Shown: in pieces, positions 9,554 to 17,550 of the stretch
How the letters are laid out: each line of letters begins with the position of its first letter
Position numbering within the stretch: position 1 is the first letter of the stretch
Source: Chara braunii
Lineage: Eukaryota > Streptophyta > Charophyceae > Charales > Characeae
Direction of reading: 5' to 3'
NCBI GenBank assembly: GCA_003427395.1
Contig: BFEA01000711.1
Location: 364,965-395,553, forward strand
DNA: 30,589 nucleotides
The notes under the pieces: generated by a model
The model's database searches: none
Told to the model about the DNA's origin: nothing
Seen by the model: the letters and a program-made list of their open reading frames with translations, nothing else
Made by a program: the position numbers and the translations under genes

Positions 9554-10118
9554 GGGCCAGAGGAACAGAGGGAGAGAAGGCAAGCCTTCCTCCCTGGTAC
9601 CTGAACCGGTAGCTATGGCGCGGCAGGGCCGCTGCGCTGTTGCTCCGTGCTGCTGCGCTCGCTGTCTCCTTGCTGCTCCGACTCGCGTTGCTGGTGCTGC
9701 GCTAACACTGCGCTAATCCTGAAGACTAGCGCTAACGCTACTAACCTCTAGCTTCTAACCTCCCTACTGAGGCTGGTACCCAGCCTTTTGTAGTGCTGGG
9801 CCGGCCTCCTACCTGCTGGTACCTACCGGCCTGGACCATTGATCTAGATCAACGGTCCAGTTTTAAAACTGGTTGGCGCCTAAACTGGCAGCCTCTGAAA
9901 CTGCGCCGCCGGTAGGTCCTATGCTGGACCGGTACCGGCCTTGTGGCCGTTGGCCTGGGCTTTTACCCCTGGCCTGTCTGGACCGCCGTGGTCCAGGCCT
10001 TTCTAGGCCTTATCTGAACCGTCGTCCCTTAGGCCTACCCTGCCTATCTGGAACCGGGCCCTACCTGGGGCCCGTGTGGCTCAGAATGCCACACCAACTC
10101 TTTATTTTTTTAACTTTT
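9552..10118. other. GC-rich, palindrome-rich intergenic segment
   Basis: It is rich in GCTGC and in CCGGCCT/GGTACC blocks that are locally self-complementary, including the paired palindromes at 9833-9872. An 87-codon ORF at 9873-10136 is proline, leucine and glycine-rich because of the repeated CCTGG words, and I do not call it a gene. Confidence 0.5.
9833..9872. repeat. Two overlapping perfect or near-perfect palindromes
   Basis: 9833-9858 is GGACC-A-TTGATCTAGATCAA-C-GGTCC, symmetrical except for one position in each arm. It overlaps by two bases the perfect 16-bp palindrome CCAGTTTTAAAACTGG at 9857-9872. Both could extrude as small cruciforms or bind dimeric proteins. Confidence 0.85.
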
Positions 10119-10135
10119 AAGGAAAGAAAAAGTTA

Positions 10136-10173
10136 GAACGTTCAATTTTTTTATTTTTTTTCCGAGAACGTTC
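10136..10173. promoter_or_regulatory. Pair of GAACGTTC palindromes 30 bp apart (heat-shock-element-like)
   Basis: GAACGTTCAA occurs at 10136-10145 and 10166-10175. Each fits the nGAAnnTTCn core of a heat-shock element, and the spacing is exactly 30 bp within an A/T-rich background. No gene start is recognisable nearby, so function is uncertain. Confidence 0.35.
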
Positions 10174-10222
10174 AAATTTACAACAAATGCGACTTGTGGA
10201 TTTATGATTTATTACTAATAAC

Positions 10223-10251
10223 TAATTACTAATTAGTCTAATTAGTAATTA
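10223..10251. repeat. AT-rich perfect inverted repeat (14-bp arms, 1-nt centre)
   Basis: Arms TAATTACTAATTAG and CTAATTAGTAATTA flank a single T at 10237. The surrounding bases (10211-10259) extend the symmetry imperfectly. Confidence 0.85.
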
Positions 10252-10306
10252 CTAATAACAATTTCAAGAATTCAGAGACGAGTGTGTGTGGTAGATAGGT
10301 GTCTTG

Positions 10307-10417
10307 CTACCGTCTTCACCCGAATAGAACACCCGGTCATTATTGCTTTATCAGGACAGCTAAGTGGCCCAAATACTGCTATAATGACCGGGCGTTCTGT
10401 TCGGGTGAAGACGGCAG
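10307..10417. ncRNA. Candidate miRNA-type hairpin or short MITE (37-bp arms)
   Basis: The left arm at 10307-10343 and the reverse complement of the right arm at 10381-10417 match at 34 of 37 positions. All three differences are transitions. As plus-strand RNA, one is a U-G wobble and two are A-C mismatches; on the minus strand two become wobbles. The loop is 37 nt. Arm length, near-perfect pairing and loop size resemble a young plant miRNA precursor. A small MITE would look similar. No mature miRNA is recognised. Confidence 0.45.
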
Positions 10418-10642
10418 GTATGGACAGAGTAAGGGGGGTTGGTAGGAAAGTAGCATGGAGGGTGTGTGAAGATCTTTAGATTGCATTCACAATGGAAGCT
10501 GGCGAGACTTGTAGAGATCTGAAGCTGCTGAAGCTTTGCTCCTCCCGACTTTGAAGTCTTCTGGAGACTGGTTCTGAAATTTGACTCAAAATCTATTCTG
10601 CAAGTGGTTCTGACTCTGGGACACAAAATCCATGTAATCACA

Positions 10643-10786
10643 GGAGTGAAGTTTCTCCAGCAACTCAAAGGTAGCTGTTTTGAATCAACAATTCTGTTGT
10701 TGTGGTGGTAGTGGCGGGGTGTGTGTGTGTGAGGGGGAGGGGGGGAGTGAAGTTTCTCCAGCAACTCAAGGGTAGCCATTTTGAAT
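10643..10786 (+). repeat. 43-bp direct repeat, two copies 101 bp apart
   Basis: GGAGTGAAGTTTCTCCAGCA... occurs at 10643-10685 and again at 10744-10786 with three differences. Each copy is followed shortly by TCTGTTGTTG, so the true unit is about 100 bp including the GT-rich part. Confidence 0.85.
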
Positions 10787-10796
10787 AAAAATTTCT

Positions 10797-10925
10797 GTTG
10801 TTGTTGTTGTGGGCTGTGTTGTGCTGTGTTGTGCTGTGTTGTGTTGTGTTGTGTTGTGTTGTGTTGTGTTGTGTTGTTGTTTCTAGTGCTTTGTTGGGTT
10901 GTGTTGTGTTGGTGTTTCTAGTGCT
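10797..10925 (+). repeat. GTTGT/GTGTTGTGCT microsatellite
   Basis: A degenerate tandem array of TGTTG pentamers. A 29-base block TGTTGGGTTGTGTTG-GTGTTTCTAGTGC also recurs partly at 10875-10925. The region stays T/G-rich to about 11075. Confidence 0.85.
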
Positions 10926-11082
10926 TTGTTGCGTCGGGTGTTATTTCCTTCTGTGTTTTGTCTTGTCTTAGGTTTCGTTTTTGTTTTTTTTGTTTTACTT
11001 TGTCAAGTTTGTTTAGTTCGTTTCATTTTCATTTCGTTTTGTTTCTCGTTGTTTCAATTTGCTTTTTTTTTTGTTGTTGTTG

Positions 11083-11870
11083 AAGTGGTACAAAGGCCTC
11101 AGAGAGAGGCCAGCGAAGTTTGCAGCCCTACAATGGCAAATAATACACAGATGCCTACCCACTAATGATTGGTTAATAGACCATTCTTCTCTTGAACAAA
11201 AGGGTAAGGCTGTACCATGGTGCAGATCATGTGTCCAAGCCTTCCCAAGTAGGAAGATCAGAGAAACAATCGAGCATATCTTCCTACAATGCCCAGGCTC
11301 TGTATTGTTTTGGAGATTATGGGACTATGTATGCAGAAGACTGACAGGCATAGACTGGCCATGGGAGTGGAGGGCTATTCTCCTTGGACATTGGATTCCT
11401 GCATTGATTGAGTTGTCTGACTTTCAACAGAACTTATTCCATTTAGGCGGAAAGCGGTGCTATGGGCGTTGTGGCATAAGAGATGTATACGTGCCATTGA
11501 AGGAGTTATAGCTGGAAAACAAGAGGTGGTAGATATAATTCAACAATTTGTTCAATCCGAAATCAGATTTCAATGGGAAAAGACGAAAGTCAAAATTATT
11601 CAATATAAACAAAAAAAAGATATCACACAGAGAATCTTGAAATTCAATTTAGAATGGTTAGGGGATGCATCAGGGGAGAAACTTGGGAAGGTAGTTTGGC
11701 CAGGAGAGGAAGGGGATCAGGTGACTTTTAAGCGAAGCAGCTTCCACAATTGGTTTGATATCCAGCCAGGAGCTTCTTTAAGATCACCCGAGTTCTTCTC
11801 CGACCCTTTTCCTCCTTCTGCACTGGCTCTAGTGGATCTAGGATGGTTTGGGGGGGAAGAGGGAGGATAG
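11083..11870 (+). pseudogene. 3' end of a LINE (non-LTR retrotransposon) ORF2 with zf-RVT zinc-binding domain
   Basis: The translation around FAALQWQIIHRCLPTNDWL, WCRSC and ETIEHIFLQCPGSVLFWRLW fits the zinc-binding domain found after RT in plant LINEs (C-x2-C, then H and C in HIFLQC). The frame shifts near 11445 and continues in a second frame (LWALWHKRCIRAIEG) to a stop at 11870. RT and endonuclease are missing, as expected from 5' truncation during target-primed reverse transcription. The segment begins right after a T/G-rich tract. Enzymatic parts are absent, so it is a dead fragment. Confidence 0.8.
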
Positions 11871-12080
11871 GTGGTCTTATTAGATAAGGTGGGAGTTTAT
11901 GGAGAAAGACGCTAGGTTAATCACTTTGTTCTGGCGGTCATTTTGTATGACTGAAGAGGCATCTGGAGTTCTATGACTAGAACAACACCTTACTATGATA
12001 TAGGATTTTTTGGATTGATACTATGTTCATTCAAAGGATTTTTTGGATTGATACTATGTTCATTCAATGATATATGTAAG
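11871..12080 (+). other. Probable 3' untranslated region of the LINE fragment
   Basis: Non-coding sequence that follows the LINE stop. It contains a 33-bp tandem duplication. An A-rich stretch at 12138-12160 may be the old poly(A) end, though it falls inside the inverted repeat loop. No flanking target duplication was identified. Confidence 0.4.
12002..12067 (+). repeat. Perfect 33-bp tandem duplication (2 copies)
   Basis: The unit starting AGGATTTTTTGGATTGATAC occupies 12002-12034 and 12035-12067 with no difference, so the duplication is recent. Confidence 0.95.
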
Positions 12081-12278
12081 GGACGCTGAACCCGTTTTCC
12101 AGCAGGTGCTGCTCCCCACCAATAGATCGGAGCCTTTTCCAAAAAAATAAAAATAAAAGAACTCCGTGCCGAGTGCTAGACGGTGTTATATGACCAGCCT
12201 CCTCTCACGTCATCTGCTACGGGTGGCTCTGGTCTATTTGTTGGGAGCAGCACCAGGTGAAAACCGGGTCCAGTGTCC
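12081..12278. repeat. Large inverted repeat (54-bp arms, 90-bp loop)
   Basis: 12081-12134 pairs with 12225-12278. Both arms read GGAC-CTG-ACCCG-TTTTC, CAGGTGCTGCTCCC and CAATAGA-C-GAGCC with about nine differences and small gaps. The loop contains A-rich DNA. It may be a foldback or MITE-like element, or a structured 3' end of the adjacent LINE. Confidence 0.7.
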
Positions 12279-12559
12279 CGTCCAAAAAATCATCATATAA
12301 GTCCAATACTGGGCCATTACCCTCCTTCAGCTATATATTAAGAATCAATTGGCAGGGGCACCACTGCCTCTTCAGCCTGCTGCCCGCCTAATGTTCTGCC
12401 TTTCCAAGCTGTGGCCCTGATCAAGCATCCCATCTGTAAAACACCATGTAGTTTCGTTGCATTTCCTCACAAAAAATGATGATTCGATGGCTGAAAAAAA
12501 ACTTGGAAAAAGGAGGTATGAATCCGTATGATGAGATTTATTAGTAATTACTAAATTTA
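12279..12559. other. Short intergenic segment, nothing recognised
   Basis: No ORF with family motifs, no repeat and no RNA gene seen. It ends in an AT-rich stretch at the hAT insertion site. Confidence 0.5.
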
Positions 12560-12567
12560 TTTCACAC
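12560..12567. repeat. Left target-site duplication of the hAT-like element
   Basis: TTTCACAC precedes the CAGGG terminus; the right flank reads CTTCACAC (7 of 8 identical). Eight base pairs is the duplication size of the hAT superfamily. Confidence 0.8.
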
Positions 12568-12883
12568 CAGGGTTGCACCCCCCGACGGTCGGCGGCCCTT
12601 GACTGGTCGGCTGCTGACCTGCCGACCGACCGGCTGGTCGGCACCTACCAGTCGGGGGTCGTCGGCACCCTGCACCTTTTTCTTTTTTTCTTTTTGGGAT
12701 CCATAACCCCTAATAATCTCACCCACACACCCATAGCGGTCCCCAATACCCGCATACACCAACCCAACATTCCCAAACCGCCCCCAACACCCTTACTAAA
12801 CCCCTAAATATCCCCTATATCACCCCTATACTCCCCCTTTACTCCAACGCATACCTGCGGCGTATCGCGTGCACAAGAGCTCC

Positions 12884-12970
12884 GCACGTGCGGCGCATAA
12901 CGCACGTGCACGTGTAAGCATGCACGCGCACATGATGCGACGCACCCCAATAAATAGGGTATAAAAAAAA
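12884..12970 (+). promoter_or_regulatory. G-box (CACGTG) cluster with downstream TATA-like sequence
   Basis: GCACGTGC lies at 12884-12891 and GCACGTGCACGTG at 12902-12914, giving three CACGTG palindromes in 31 bases. TATAAAAAAAA follows at 12960. CACGTG is the known core bound by plant bZIP and bHLH factors. No recognisable transcript start or gene follows, so promoter activity is speculative. Confidence 0.35.
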
Positions 12971-13227
12971 ATTGGAGAACACTGGCTGAGGTAGCCAATG
13001 GTGCACCTCCCCACAGAAAAAAAAAATGGGCTCACGTATTCCTTGTTGAATAGTCTTTTTCCTGGAGGACCCCAGCAGTGTATATGCAAGGGTCCCAACA
13101 TCTCAAGAGACGTTCAGCAATTTTCGTATGAAAGAGGAGCAGGCCAGCAATATATATTCTGGATCCGAAATCAGGTCTGCTTCCAGCAGTTATGGGTTAC
13201 AAGTTACAACTACTTACTACCGTAGTT

Positions 13228-13441
13228 CTCTCTTTCTTTTGTTTCGTTTTCCTACGAGCAGTGGCCCAAAGGGCCTTGCTCCACTCGTCACTACTTGCAC
13301 AAAAGACAAAACATATGGCGGCGTATGGTTCCATGTTCTAGCAGAAGACTCATTCCTCTCTTTCTTTTGTTTCCTTTTCCTACGAGCAGTGGCCCTAAGG
13401 GCCTTGCTTCACTCGTTTCATGTTCTAGCAGAAGATTCATT
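13228..13441 (+). repeat. Duplicated block inside the hAT-like element
   Basis: A 61-bp segment (13228-13288) recurs at 13356-13416 with four differences. A 23-bp segment (13332-13354) recurs at 13419-13441 with one difference. Order is R-spacer-S-R-S, so one R-S copy has gained or lost 43 bp. Confidence 0.9.
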
Positions 13442-13715
13442 TTAGTTTTGCACATTTGGCCCTGAAAAGCACGTGGTGAGTTGGCCTGCTGCTGCCCAAA
13501 AACTTGCGTGCTCAGTGGTCCCATAACTGCTGAAACACGGACCTTAAAGTGAACAACAGCATATATACTTGGTGTGCCATGACTTCAGCATGGCTATGAC
13601 TACTACCTCATTCATGTCAACGTGGCCCTTGCGGATTGTGTGCAGGAGCCTCTCGGATAACCCGCAGGGGGTTTGAAATAAATGCTAAGGAGCTATCTAA
13701 GGAGCTAGTTGTTTA

Positions 13716-13719
<4 letters not shown>

Positions 13720-13793
<74 letters not shown>
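13720..13793. repeat. (TC)n followed by (TG)n microsatellite
   Basis: About 29 TC dinucleotides run directly into about 8 TG dinucleotides. Confidence 0.98.
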
Positions 13794-14112
13794 TTGTCTC
13801 TCTGGCGTGTTCTCACACATAACAGCTGTTTTTTCTTTTTTCTTTTTTCTTTTTTTTTGCACATCGGTGACCAGCACACTTGCGCCGCAGGTATGCTCCA
13901 ACCCCACCCCCCCATACCCATCCCCCATAAAGTTTCTCAGCAGATTTGGGCTCTACTCGGCAAGCGCAGTACAGCCCCCAACTCAGATTTGAAAAAAAAA
14001 TTGTGGATGGTTGTTTTCTCACTGGTCGGCAGACCGGCGACCGGTCGCCCCTACTGGTCGGCTGCAATACGATCGGCGGTTGGGGTCGGCAGTCGGCAGG
14101 GGTGCAACCCTG

Positions 14113-14120
14113 CTTCACAC
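14113..14120. repeat. Right target-site duplication of the hAT-like element
   Basis: CTTCACAC, matching TTTCACAC at 12560-12567 at seven of eight positions. Confidence 0.8.
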
Positions 14121-14338
14121 ATTAGAGATGCAATAATTCACAAGTCAATCACCCTTAACCTCGCACATACATGCAAGGAGCATCCAGACGAGTATTCACA
14201 CTTGGAACCGATAGTAGAGACACAAGAATCTCACGAGAGATCGATAAGCAAAATATCTTTATTATACGAAGCACGTGTTCACATCTCTTGCAGTCTCTGC
14301 CGCTCACACAGACTCAGCCTTGATTCAGGTATGTAACC

Positions 14339-14339
<1 letters not shown>

Positions 14340-14388
<49 letters not shown>

Positions 14389-14389
14389 N

Positions 14390-14480
<91 letters not shown>
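14340..14480. repeat. (CT)n microsatellite, about 140 bp
   Basis: Uniform CT dinucleotides with one N at 14389. It is the longest simple repeat here, and its true length is uncertain because of the N. Confidence 0.98.
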
Positions 14481-14483
<3 letters not shown>

Positions 14484-14698
14484 TGGATCGCAGCCTGAAT
14501 ACACCCGCTCATATCAGACTCCAACCCTGGCGGCTATGGGTGCCCTGCTTCCCTATCGCTACCCTAGGTATGGCTGTCTTCCACGTTCCTTTCTTCTTCA
14601 CGCGTTGTCTTGCCCAAGTCGCTTGGTCACACAAGCGGCAGCAGTGCTTCCTGAACTTCACGAATGAACAATTGTGTCCGTCTCTGTGTCCGAATAAT

Positions 14699-14823
14699 GG
14701 GCAACGGGGGCCGTTATATTCCGTTGAACCCCGAATCGCCCCAGGGGCCCCGTTGAATCCCGTTTCACGGAAAAACAGGGGTCTCCCGTTGAATCCGAAA
14801 AAACGGAATGGGTGCGTTGGGCC
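14699..14823. repeat. Small imperfect inverted-repeat unit with three CCGTTGAAYCC motifs
   Basis: CCGTTGAACC/CCGTTGAATCC occurs at about 14721, 14750 and 14786. The outer 35 bases on each side are loosely self-complementary (GGC-AACG...ATTCCGTT against AACGGAAT...CGTTGGGCC). It may be a decayed short MITE. Confidence 0.35.
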
Positions 14824-14973
14824 TTGGACACGTAGCCTTACGTGCCCAAACACTAAAAAAATAGGAAAAAAAAAATAAAAAATCTACCCCTATTAACAGG
14901 GTGGGGTGGCCAAACATGTCCCTCTCTCTCGAAAATCAAACTGCAAGAGGGAAAAAAGTAGGGTCCACCCTAT

Positions 14974-15402
14974 TGCAATCAGACTCGCTTTCTTCTTTGC
15001 TTCACATACATGCAAACAGATGGCAACTCACACTAGGGCCAAGCGCCCACTCAAAGCTCAGAGATATTGAAGTCGAGAGCACAAATCTGATGCAAACTCT
15101 ATTCAACAGGCTATGGTGCATCCGCGCCTGTACATCCCAACTTCCGTCACTGTGCCCAACACCACTGTTCGCACATACTCAACTTTGGATCACCCTGAAT
15201 ATCCCACATGCATTCCCTGTATCACACACTCGTACACACACACTCCTAACACTAATTGTGGCGGCTACGGCCGCCATACTATTGCCTATGGACACTCTGC
15301 CTCTCTTCAGCCTACTTCGACTTCGGGCAACCTGCAGACCACCTCGCACAAGACGCTGGGGCAGTGCTTCCGCATGGCTTACGCAGCGAATGAATGAATG
15401 GT
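14974..15402 (-). repeat. Partial 3' LTR (R-U5) of copy B
   Basis: The reverse complement aligns with 7080-7472 of copy A: shared blocks include GAGCCATGCGGAAGC, GGTCTGCAG, GTGGGATAT-CAGGGTGATCCA and ATATCTCTGAG-TTTGAGTGGGCGC. It ends at TCTGATTGCA like copy A. Confidence 0.88.
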
Positions 15403-15915
15403 TGGGCCAAATGATCGAAAAATTTGTCTATGACTAAATTTGTTCGTGCTTCTGCAGGTAAAGGAATAAAGATTGCATATTTACTGAATCTATCAACTAT
15501 AACCATGACTTGGCTCTTGCCATGCCCACTCTTGACCCCAGCATCCATAAAGTCAATGAACATAAAATCTCCGGGTCTTGTGGGAATAGACAAGAGACTG
15601 AGAAGACCGAGAGGGGCCCTCGTAGTGGTCTTATTCCATTCACAGACTTTGCAACTGCGTACATACTCTATGCAATTGTCCCTCTGTGTCGTGACATTCC
15701 CCTAGGATCAAACGACGGATCTCTTCGCTGTCGGGAACTCACAATCGGTCAACTACATTGGTCTTCTCAAATAGTAACCCACCTGTAGTGCGGTAATCTG
15801 GGTCAGACTCTGGAGACTCCATAACTCTCTTGAGGAGATCACTGTAAATAGGGTCCTGCACATATGCCTCTTTGACTTTTTATTGCAGGTCCAGATAGTG
15901 AACTATCGTTCCAAA
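15403..15915 (-). pseudogene. pol: Truncated integrase of copy B
   Basis: Minus-strand reading gives DPIYSDLLKRV, then ECHDTEG. A deletion of roughly 75 bases removes the second half of the HH motif and the WPGM region. Reading resumes in a shifted frame at the CKVC cysteines. The first catalytic Asp follows in FIDFMD, then KSQVMVIVDRFSKYAIFIPL, and the frame runs out of family similarity at DKFFDHL, where LTR sequence begins. The second Asp and the Glu of the DDE triad are gone, so the enzyme cannot function. A TGA is also present near 15735, in the zinc-finger approach. Confidence 0.88.
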
Positions 15916-16455
15916 CTAATCAGTCCTCCTACTCAAAGCATTTGCAACTACATTATACTTTCCTTTCACTGGCTTGAGCTCAAATTCAAATTGATCTACC
16001 TCGGCGGCCCACCTAGTAAGCTTAGGTGTCATTTTGGCCTCCGTCTTTAGCCATCTCAGCGTCTCGTGGTCTGAATAGATTTTGAAGTGTCTCACAAGCA
16101 AGTAGTGTTTCCAGTGATCTAATGCTTGCTTGAGAGCATAGAGTTCCCTCTCATAGGTAGATATCGCAACCTTCTCTGAAGGCATCCTAGCAGACATGAA
16201 CTATATGGGCCTATAGTCATTGTCATCATCTTTCTGTAGAACAACACCTATACCATACTGGTTGGCGTCAGTGGTGACGTCAAAAAGCAAAGATGAATCA
16301 GCTACCTTGAGGACTGGATACTCTATCAAGGTCCGTTTTAGTTTTTTCAGGGTTGATGTACAATCTCTATCCCATTTTCAAATTGCCTCCTTCTTTAACA
16401 ATCTGCGAAGGGGTGCAATGGTGGTGGAGAAGTTCCTCACGAATTTTCCATAGTA
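15916..16455 (-). pseudogene. pol: RNase H and connection region of copy B
   Basis: The minus strand encodes NYYGKFVRNFSTTIAPLRRLL, then a TTD-x-N-x-YGIG active-site segment, a TAG where copy A has Glu (before FMSARMP, near 16200), YERELYALKQAL, KIYSDHETLRWL and VVANALSRR. The last differs from the usual ADALSRR. A second in-frame stop lies near 16380 (copy A has Trp there). It degrades RNA in RNA-DNA hybrids in active relatives. Stops here differ in position from those in copy A, so the two copies decayed independently. Confidence 0.9.
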
Positions 16456-16456
16456 A

Positions 16457-17019
16457 TTAGTTAGGCCGCAACTCTGTCAATGTGCGGGGCGTTGACCAAT
16501 CTCTGATTGCCGCTATTTTGTTATGCTCAAGTTGAATGTCAACTCCATCTAAGACATGGCCCAAGTACAAGACTTGTGTTTTGGCCCACTCGCAGTTCTC
16601 TGCGTTAATCTTGAAGTTAGTCTCTATCAGCTTCTCCAAGACCTGCCTCGGGTGGCCCCCATGCTCTTGGAGGGTCTTGCTAAAAATTAGAATACCATCT
16701 AAGTATACTACAATGAATCTATTTAACCAGGACCTTAATTAATCATTCATACAACGCTGGAATGTTGTTGGCGCATTGGTTAGTCCAAAGGGCCTGACTA
16801 TAAAATCGTAGTGCCCGTATCTTGTTCGGAATGCCGTTTTATACAGGTCATCAGGATGAACTTCTATCTGATGATAACCAGATTTCAGGTCTATTTTAGA
16901 AAAATACTTGCAGCTTTGCACCCGATGTAAGAGATCATCCATACGGGGTAGTGGTTTTGCATTCTTTACTGTGACGGCGTTAAGACTTCTATAGTGCATG
17001 CATATTCTAAGCTCTCCTA
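16457..17019 (-). pseudogene. pol: Reverse transcriptase fragment of copy B with altered active site
   Basis: It starts at the RT motif GELRICMHYRSLNAVTVKN where element C has cut in. It continues with [36 protein letters not shown] and YLGHVLDG. The catalytic box at 16694-16705 reads YLDG instead of YLDD, so one metal-binding Asp is lost. A TAA follows MND near 16742, and a frameshift near 16475 separates RT from RNase H. Catalysis would be abolished even without the stops. Confidence 0.92.
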
Positions 17020-17533
17020 TGACGAGGCAGAGACAGAGGCAAAGTAGCGAGGCTGAGGGAGAGAGAGGAGAGGGTGAGAGCACACGCACACTCACTCAAC
17101 TCGACAAAGACTCGACAAGACTCAACGGACATATACACGAAGTGACGAAGTCACAAAGTCGCAGTCTTCGATTCCTGAACACAATGTCGAAGCAAGTCAC
17201 ACTGTAGCACAAGCACCGAGGACGAAAACTGAATGTCCGTACTGGCTTGAGTCTGGTCTTAAGTACCAGACTCAAGTTCAGTCCGGAGGGCAGAAGTGTC
17301 ATTGCCTCAGGACTGAACTGAGAATCGAACGTTTGAGTCTGGGCGCCAGAATGTCGGATGGCGCCAAGTGTCGAAATCTGAAAGTGCCAAAGGAGGGATT
17401 TGAAAACGAGCGTCAACTGCAGAGGGCACCAAATGTCAGAAACCGAAGAGCAAGAAATCGAAAAATATGAAATAGCAAGTTGGTGGGTGGTATCCTGCGG
17501 ACTAGGGATCGAGCCCTGGTTGAGTCCGTAACA
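17020..17533 (-). repeat. 3' LTR of element C (514 bp)
   Basis: The start TGTTACGGAC directly follows a polypurine tract on the minus strand. The end is where copy B RT sequence resumes. Homology with the LTR at 29645-30112 covers most of the length (shared CCCTCCTTTGG, GCGCCA, TTCGACATT, GTCGAGT-GAGTGAGTG and TCAGCCTCGC-type blocks). Near the start it has a CCAGGGCTCGATCCCT stem-loop, conserved between both LTRs. Confidence 0.85.
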
Positions 17534-17550
17534 CTATCCTCTCCCTTTAG
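17534..17550 (-). other. Polypurine tract of element C
   Basis: On the minus strand CTAAAGGGAGAGGATAG lies directly before the LTR start. It is the expected plus-strand primer site and fixes the orientation and boundary of the LTR. Confidence 0.75.

Larger units (their letters stand above)
12568..14112. mobile_element. Non-autonomous hAT-like DNA transposon (1545 bp)
   Basis: The ends are perfect 14-bp inverted repeats CAGGGTTGCACCCC (12568-12581 and its complement at 14099-14112). They are flanked by an 8-bp target duplication with one mismatch. About 100 bp inside each end is packed with GGTCGGC/CCGACC words (12582-12670 and 14022-14098). This fits the subterminal transposase-binding repeats known for hAT elements. 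CAGGG termini plus 8-bp duplication fit hAT. No transposase ORF is present, so it would depend on a partner. Cargo includes a G-box cluster with TATA, a duplicated 60-bp block and a TC/TG microsatellite. Confidence 0.85.
14974..17019 (-). mobile_element. Ty3/gypsy copy B, same family as copy A, internally deleted and truncated
   Basis: Read on the minus strand: RT (from 17019), RNase H, partial integrase, then an abrupt junction near 15402 into the R-U5 part of the LTR. Protein and LTR similarity to copy A is strong throughout. The deletion removed the rest of integrase, the chromodomain-like tail and U3 with its TATA box. Its upstream half (RT N-terminus, protease, gag) is displaced beyond the window by insertion of element C at 17019/17020. 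Confidence 0.9.

Noticed and set aside
14275-14667. ORFs rich in Ser-Leu or Arg-Glu over the CT tract
   Set aside because: They are translations of a dinucleotide microsatellite.
17487-17500. TGGTATC as a primer binding site near 17487
   Set aside because: It lies inside the 3' LTR of element C rather than next to an LTR end and matches only seven bases.
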